Below are positions 60,500 through 64,000 of a stretch of DNA of 64,000 nucleotides, piece by piece. The position numbers and the translations under genes are program-made. This DNA comes from Neptuniibacter victor. GTDB taxonomy: Bacteria > Pseudomonadota > Gammaproteobacteria > Pseudomonadales > Balneatricaceae. The notes beneath the pieces were generated by a model. It saw nothing but the letters and a program-made list of their open reading frames with translations, ran no database searches and was not told where the DNA came from. The number at the start of each line of letters is the position of its first letter. Position 1 is the first letter of the stretch. The DNA lies in contig AP025763.1 of assembly GCA_027943745.1 (NCBI GenBank), forward strand, positions 186,001 to 250,000. Direction: 5' to 3'.

Positions 60500-60559
60500 G
60501 TTTTTACTTATCTGGTGGTTGATGCTGGCTGATAATTGAGCAAATTTTTAAATCTGCTA

Positions 60560-60588
60560 TTGACCTTGTGGGTTTGTGTCAGTAGAAT
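60560..60588 (+). promoter_or_regulatory. S10 operon promoter
   Basis: TTGACC (60560-60565), a 17-base spacer and TAGAAT (60583-60588). It is followed by a structured leader: CCCCCT/AGGGGG (60595-60612) and CGGCA/TGCCG (60617-60629). rpsJ starts 74 bases after the -10. In E. coli this leader is where L4 represses the operon; L4 (rplD) is encoded below. Confidence 0.75.
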
Positions 60589-60661
60589 TTGCGTCCCCCT
60601 TAATGTAGGGGGAGGTCGGCATTGTGCCGTAAATAAAATTTTTTGGAAATGTGTGATCGAA

Positions 60662-60973
60662 ATGCAGAATCAGAAAATTCGTATTCGTCTGAAAGCCTTT
60701 GATCATCGCTTGATCGACTCTTCTGCGCAGGAAATCGTAGATACTGCAAAGAGAACTGGCGCTCAAGTACGTGGTCCGATCCCACTTCCTACCCGCAAAG
60801 AACGTTTTACAGTTCTGGTTTCTCCTCACGTGAATAAAGATGCACGTGATCAGTATGAAATCCGTACTCATAAGCGTGTTCTAGATATCGTTGAGCCAAC
60901 TGAAAAAACAGTTGATGCTCTAATGAAGCTAGATCTTGCTGCGGGTGTTGAAGTGCAGATCAGCCTTGGCTAA
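60662..60973 (+). CDS. rpsJ: 30S ribosomal protein S10
   Basis: 103 residues starting [19 protein letters not shown] at the ATG 60662; the frame is open further upstream but that part covers the promoter and leader. S10 is also NusE, the antitermination partner of NusB and Nus[16 protein letters not shown] is typical. Confidence 0.98.
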   Translation: MQNQKIRIRLKAFDHRLIDSSAQEIVDTAKRTGAQVRGPIPLPTRKERFTVLVSPHVNKDARDQYEIRTHKRVLDIVEPTEKTVDALMKLDLAAGVEVQISLG

Positions 60974-61092
60974 AGGCAACTGCGCAGAATTAATATTTAT
61001 TAATGAAGCGCTTATTTAGTGTGGAATACTCTGGAAAGGGTAGCCGTAGTGGGTAACAGCCCCGTACACAACTGGCAAGAGGTTTTAAAGAA

Positions 61093-61731
61093 ATGTCTGT
61101 AGGTTTAATCGGACGTAAAGCGGGTATGACTCGCGTCTTCACTGAAGACGGCGTATCCGTGCCAGTCACCGTCATCGAAGTGGAACCGAACCGTGTTACT
61201 TCTGTTAAAACAGAAGAGACTGACGGCTATGCAGCAGTGCAGGTTACTACTGGTTCTAAGAAAGCTAATACGCTTTCTAAGCCAGAAGCTGGTAACTTCG
61301 CAAAAGCTGGCGTAGAAGCTGGTCGCGGTTTATGGGAGTTCCGCCTGTCGGGTGGCGACGAAGTCAACGTTGGTGATGAGCTGACTGTTGCGCGCTTCGA
61401 AGCTGGTCAGAAAGTAGATGTAACGGGTCAATCTAAAGGTAAAGGTTTCCAGGGCGGCGTTAAGCGCTGGAACTTCTCCATGCAAGATGCGACTCACGGT
61501 AACTCACTTTCTCACCGTGCTCCGGGTTCAATTGGTCAATGTCAAACTCCTGGTCGTGTTTGGAAAGGCAAAAAAATGGCAGGACAGATGGGTAATGCAC
61601 AGGTAACTGTACAGACCCTTGAAGTTGTGCGCGTTGATGCTGAACGTAACCTGTTATTGATCAAGGGTGCTGTTCCAGGCGCTACTGGCGGTGACGTAAT
61701 CGTTAAACTAGCTGTTAAAGCTGGCGCCTAA
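61093..61731 (+). CDS. rplC: 50S ribosomal protein L3
   Basis: 212 residues; one of the first proteins in 50S assembly. [17 protein letters not shown] at the start and the long loop [20 protein letters not shown] (with the glutamine that PrmB methylates in E. coli) are clear. AGAGG precedes the ATG. Confidence 0.98.
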   Translation: MSVGLIGRKAGMTRVFTEDGVSVPVTVIEVEPNRVTSVKTEETDGYAAVQVTTGSKKANTLSKPEAGNFAKAGVEAGRGLWEFRLSGGDEVNVGDELTVARFEAGQKVDVTGQSKGKGFQGGVKRWNFSMQDATHGNSLSHRAPGSIGQCQTPGRVWKGKKMAGQMGNAQVTVQTLEVVRVDAERNLLLIKGAVPGATGGDVIVKLAVKAGA

Positions 61732-61742
61732 GGGGGTTTGAA

Positions 61743-62348
61743 ATGAATCTGAATTTAGCTGGAGCTAATGGTTCGGTAGAAGTTTCCGACCTGGCTTTTG
61801 GTAAAGAATTCAACGAGACGCTAGTCCATCAAGTAGTTACTGCTTATATGGCTGGCGGTCGTCAAGGCACTAAAGCACAGAAAAACCGTTCTGCGGTTTC
61901 TGGTGGCGGTGCTAAACCATGGCGTCAGAAAGGTACTGGCCGTGCGCGTGCGGGAACGAGTCGTTCTCCAATTTGGCGTGCCGGTGGTGTTACTTTTGCT
62001 GCACAGCCTCGCGACCATTCTCAGAAAGTTAATAAGAAAATGTATCGCGCAGCAATGCGTTGCATCTTCTCTGAGTTGGTACGTCAGGATCGCCTGGTTG
62101 TAGTTGAAGATTTCGCTATGGAATCTCCAAAAACAAAACAGTTTGTGGCCAAGCTAAATGAGCTTGAGCTTTCTAACGCGCTGCTGGTTACTGAAGAAGT
62201 AGAGCAGAACTTGTTCCTTGCTGCACGCAACGTTCCACATGTGGATGTTCGTGATGCTGCAGGAGTTGATCCAGTATCACTGGTTGGCTTCGATAAGGTT
62301 CTAGTTACTGTAGCTGCTCTGAAGAAAATCGAGGAGAAGTTGGCATGA
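61743..62348 (+). CDS. rplD: 50S ribosomal protein L4
   Basis: 201 residues; lines the exit tunnel and represses its own operon. The tunnel loop [20 protein letters not shown] is at about 55-74. The stop overlaps the rplW ATG by four bases. Confidence 0.98.
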   Translation: MNLNLAGANGSVEVSDLAFGKEFNETLVHQVVTAYMAGGRQGTKAQKNRSAVSGGGAKPWRQKGTGRARAGTSRSPIWRAGGVTFAAQPRDHSQKVNKKMYRAAMRCIFSELVRQDRLVVVEDFAMESPKTKQFVAKLNELELSNALLVTEEVEQNLFLAARNVPHVDVRDAAGVDPVSLVGFDKVLVTVAALKKIEEKLA

Positions 62349-62641
62349 AACAGGAACGCATTTATCAAGTGCTGCTGGGTCCGCACATCTCCGAGAAAGC
62401 TACGATTGTAGCTGATGGTTCTCAGCAGGTTGTTTTTCGTGTAGCTAAAGACGCTACTAAGCCGGAAATCAAAACAGCAGTTGAAGAATTGTTTAACGTC
62501 AAAGTTAAAGGCGTAAACGTTCTTAATGCTAAGGGCAAAACCAAGCGTACACAGCGTGGTTTAGGCAAGCGTAGCGATGTGCGTAAAGCATACGTTGCTC
62601 TGGCTGATGGCTCTGAGATTGATTTCTTAGGTGGCGAGTAA
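62345..62641 (+). CDS. rplW: 50S ribosomal protein L23
   Basis: 98 residues at the tunnel exit, docking site for trigger factor and [19 protein letters not shown] and [15 protein letters not shown] are standard. Its ATG overlaps the rplD stop (ATGA). Confidence 0.98.
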   Translation: MKQERIYQVLLGPHISEKATIVADGSQQVVFRVAKDATKPEIKTAVEELFNVKVKGVNVLNAKGKTKRTQRGLGKRSDVRKAYVALADGSEIDFLGGE

Positions 62642-62656
62642 TAGAGGGTTTAAAAA

Positions 62657-63484
62657 ATGGCAGTGACTAAAACTAAGCCGACCTCTGCTGGACGCCGTCA
62701 TGTAGTGACAGTGACTAACTCTGAGCTACACAAGGGCAAGCCACATGCGGCTCTTGTTGAGAAGAAGAGCAAAAGTGGTGGTCGTAACCACCATGGTCGC
62801 ATCACTACACGCCACATTGGCGGTGGTCACAAGCAGCAGTACCGTATCATCGATTTCCGTCGTAACAAAGACGGTATTCCAGCGACAGTTGAGCGTTTGG
62901 AATATGATCCTAACCGTTCTGCGCATATCGCACTTGTTGTGTATGCAGACGGTGAGCGTCGTTACATCATCGCGCCAAAAGGTGTTTCTGCTGGATCCCA
63001 GATCATGTCTGGTGAGACTGTAGATATTAAGCCTGGTAATACTATGCCGATTCGCAACGTACCAGTGGGTTCTGTAATCCATTGTGTTGAGTTGAAGCCT
63101 GGTAAAGGTGCTCAGATTGCTCGTTCTGCGGGTACATCTGCACAGTTGGTAGCACGTGAAGGTGCTTACGCTACTCTTCGTCTGCGTTCAGGCGAGATGC
63201 GTAAAGTGCTTGTAGAATGTCGTGCTACTCTGGGTGAAGTGAGCAACAGTGAACACTCCTTGCGTCAGCTTGGTAAAGCTGGTGCTACGCGCTGGCGTGG
63301 TGTTCGTCCTACTGTACGTGGTGTTGCGATGAACCCAGTAGACCATCCGCATGGTGGTGGTGAAGGTCGTACTTCCGGTGGTCGTCACCCAGTGTCGCCA
63401 TGGGGTGTTCCGACTAAGGGTTATAAAACTCGTAAGAACAAGCGTACTGACAAGTTAATCGTACGCCGTCGTAACGCTAAGTAA
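62657..63484 (+). CDS. rplB: 50S ribosomal protein L2
   Basis: 275 residues; near the peptidyl-transferase centre. [20 protein letters not shown] (about 41-60) and [20 protein letters not shown] with the key histidine are intact. Confidence 0.99.
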   Translation: MAVTKTKPTSAGRRHVVTVTNSELHKGKPHAALVEKKSKSGGRNHHGRITTRHIGGGHKQQYRIIDFRRNKDGIPATVERLEYDPNRSAHIALVVYADGERRYIIAPKGVSAGSQIMSGETVDIKPGNTMPIRNVPVGSVIHCVELKPGKGAQIARSAGTSAQLVAREGAYATLRLRSGEMRKVLVECRATLGEVSNSEHSLRQLGKAGATRWRGVRPTVRGVAMNPVDHPHGGGEGRTSGGRHPVSPWGVPTKGYKTRKNKRTDKLIVRRRNAK

Positions 63485-63496
63485 GGGGATACAGCT

Positions 63497-63772
63497 GTGC
63501 CACGTTCACTGAAGAAAGGTCCATTTATCGACCTTCACCTGTTGAAAAAGGTAGAAGCTGCGATTGAGAGCAACGAGCGTCGTCCGATTAAAACTTGGTC
63601 ACGTCGTTCTACGATTTTTCCAAATTTCGTAGGTCTTACAATTGCAGTACACAACGGCCGTCAGCATGTACCGGTATTTGTTACCGAAGACATGGTTGGT
63701 CATAAATTAGGCGAGTTTGCCGTGACACGTACATACCGTGGTCACGTTGTAGACAAGAAAGCCAAGCGATAA
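63497..63772 (+). CDS. rpsS: 30S ribosomal protein S19
   Basis: 91 residues with GTG start at 63497 after [26 protein letters not shown] and [15 protein letters not shown] are family-typical. Confidence 0.98.
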   Translation: MPRSLKKGPFIDLHLLKKVEAAIESNERRPIKTWSRRSTIFPNFVGLTIAVHNGRQHVPVFVTEDMVGHKLGEFAVTRTYRGHVVDKKAKR

Positions 63773-63782
63773 GGAGTTGATG

Positions 63783-64000
63783 ATGGAAGTTGCCGCTAAG
63801 CACATGGGCGCCCGCATCTCTGCACAGAAAGCGAGACTGGTTTGTGACCAGATTCGTGGTAAATCTGTGGGTGAAGCTCTGAACATCCTGGCGTTTAGTC
63901 CTAAAAAAGGTGCGGATCTTGTTAAGAAAGTACTAGAGTCAGCTATTGCTAACGCAGAGCATAACGATGGTGCAGATATTGACGAGCTACACGTTTCTAC
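63783..64000 (+). CDS. rplV: 50S ribosomal protein L22 (3' end beyond window)
   Basis: The first 72 codons are visible, then the window ends. The ATG at 63783 follows AAGGAG (63771-63776) and begins [19 protein letters not shown], as L22 does; an ATG three bases earlier is also in frame. The conserved [19 protein letters not shown] segment is present. The S10 operon order rpsJ-rplC-rplD-rplW-rplB-rpsS-rplV is intact. Confidence 0.97.
   Translation, partial: MEVAAKHMGARISAQKARLVCDQIRGKSVGEALNILAFSPKKGADLVKKVLESAIANAEHNDGADIDELHVS

Overview
The window looks like the chromosome of a gammaproteobacterium of about mid-40s percent GC, most probably a marine Oceanospirillales-type organism. This is inferred from gene content and gene order, which resemble Pseudomonas (ppx/trxA-rho-ubiD; HAD hydrolase/rppH-ptsP-tauE-lgt-thyA-folA; birA-coaX-SPOR-like-tRNA-tuf-secE-nusG), from a 407-residue EF-Tu, and from the complete aerobic ubiquinone hydroxylase and heme gene sets. 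It is mostly core genome; no prophage, CRISPR array or large island is visible.

Region by region: 1-5.2 kb holds the end of hslO, pckA, a secreted PHA-depolymerase-like hydrolase and ppx (minus). 5.4-9.9 kb is trxA, rho, ubiD and a ferredoxin-type reductase. 9.9-14.2 kb (minus) is hemC-hemD-hemX-hemY, divergent from argH. 15.8-21 kb has a triple-PAS diguanylate cyclase, a GcvR-like ACT protein, an AEC transporter, an unlisted 41-residue membrane microprotein, 5-formyl-THF cyclo-ligase, 6S RNA and zapA with its coiled-coil partner. 20.9-27.2 kb is ygfB-pepP-ubiH-ubiI followed by gcvT-gcvH. 27.2-36.3 kb contains rlmI, tas, a CBS protein, a HAD phosphatase, rppH-ptsP, an NRDE protein, a TauE/SafE transporter and lgt.

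36.3-38.3 kb is the only clearly accessory stretch. It lies between lgt and an inverted thyA and holds a broken thioredoxin-fold gene, an IS3-family orfA relic, a possible second transposase scrap and an AT-rich orphan secreted-protein gene. From 38.3 kb come thyA, folA, birA, coaX and a SPOR-like gene.

The last 22 kb is the classic translation/transcription superoperon region: four tRNAs-tuf, tRNA-Trp, secE-nusG, rplKAJL-rpoBC, rpsL-rpsG-fusA-tuf, then the S10 operon (rpsJ-rplC-rplD-rplW-rplB-rpsS-rplV), which runs off the window. Terminators, leaders and several good promoter matches can be read directly. The two tuf genes are about 98% identical and differ by one internal residue, indicating gene conversion.
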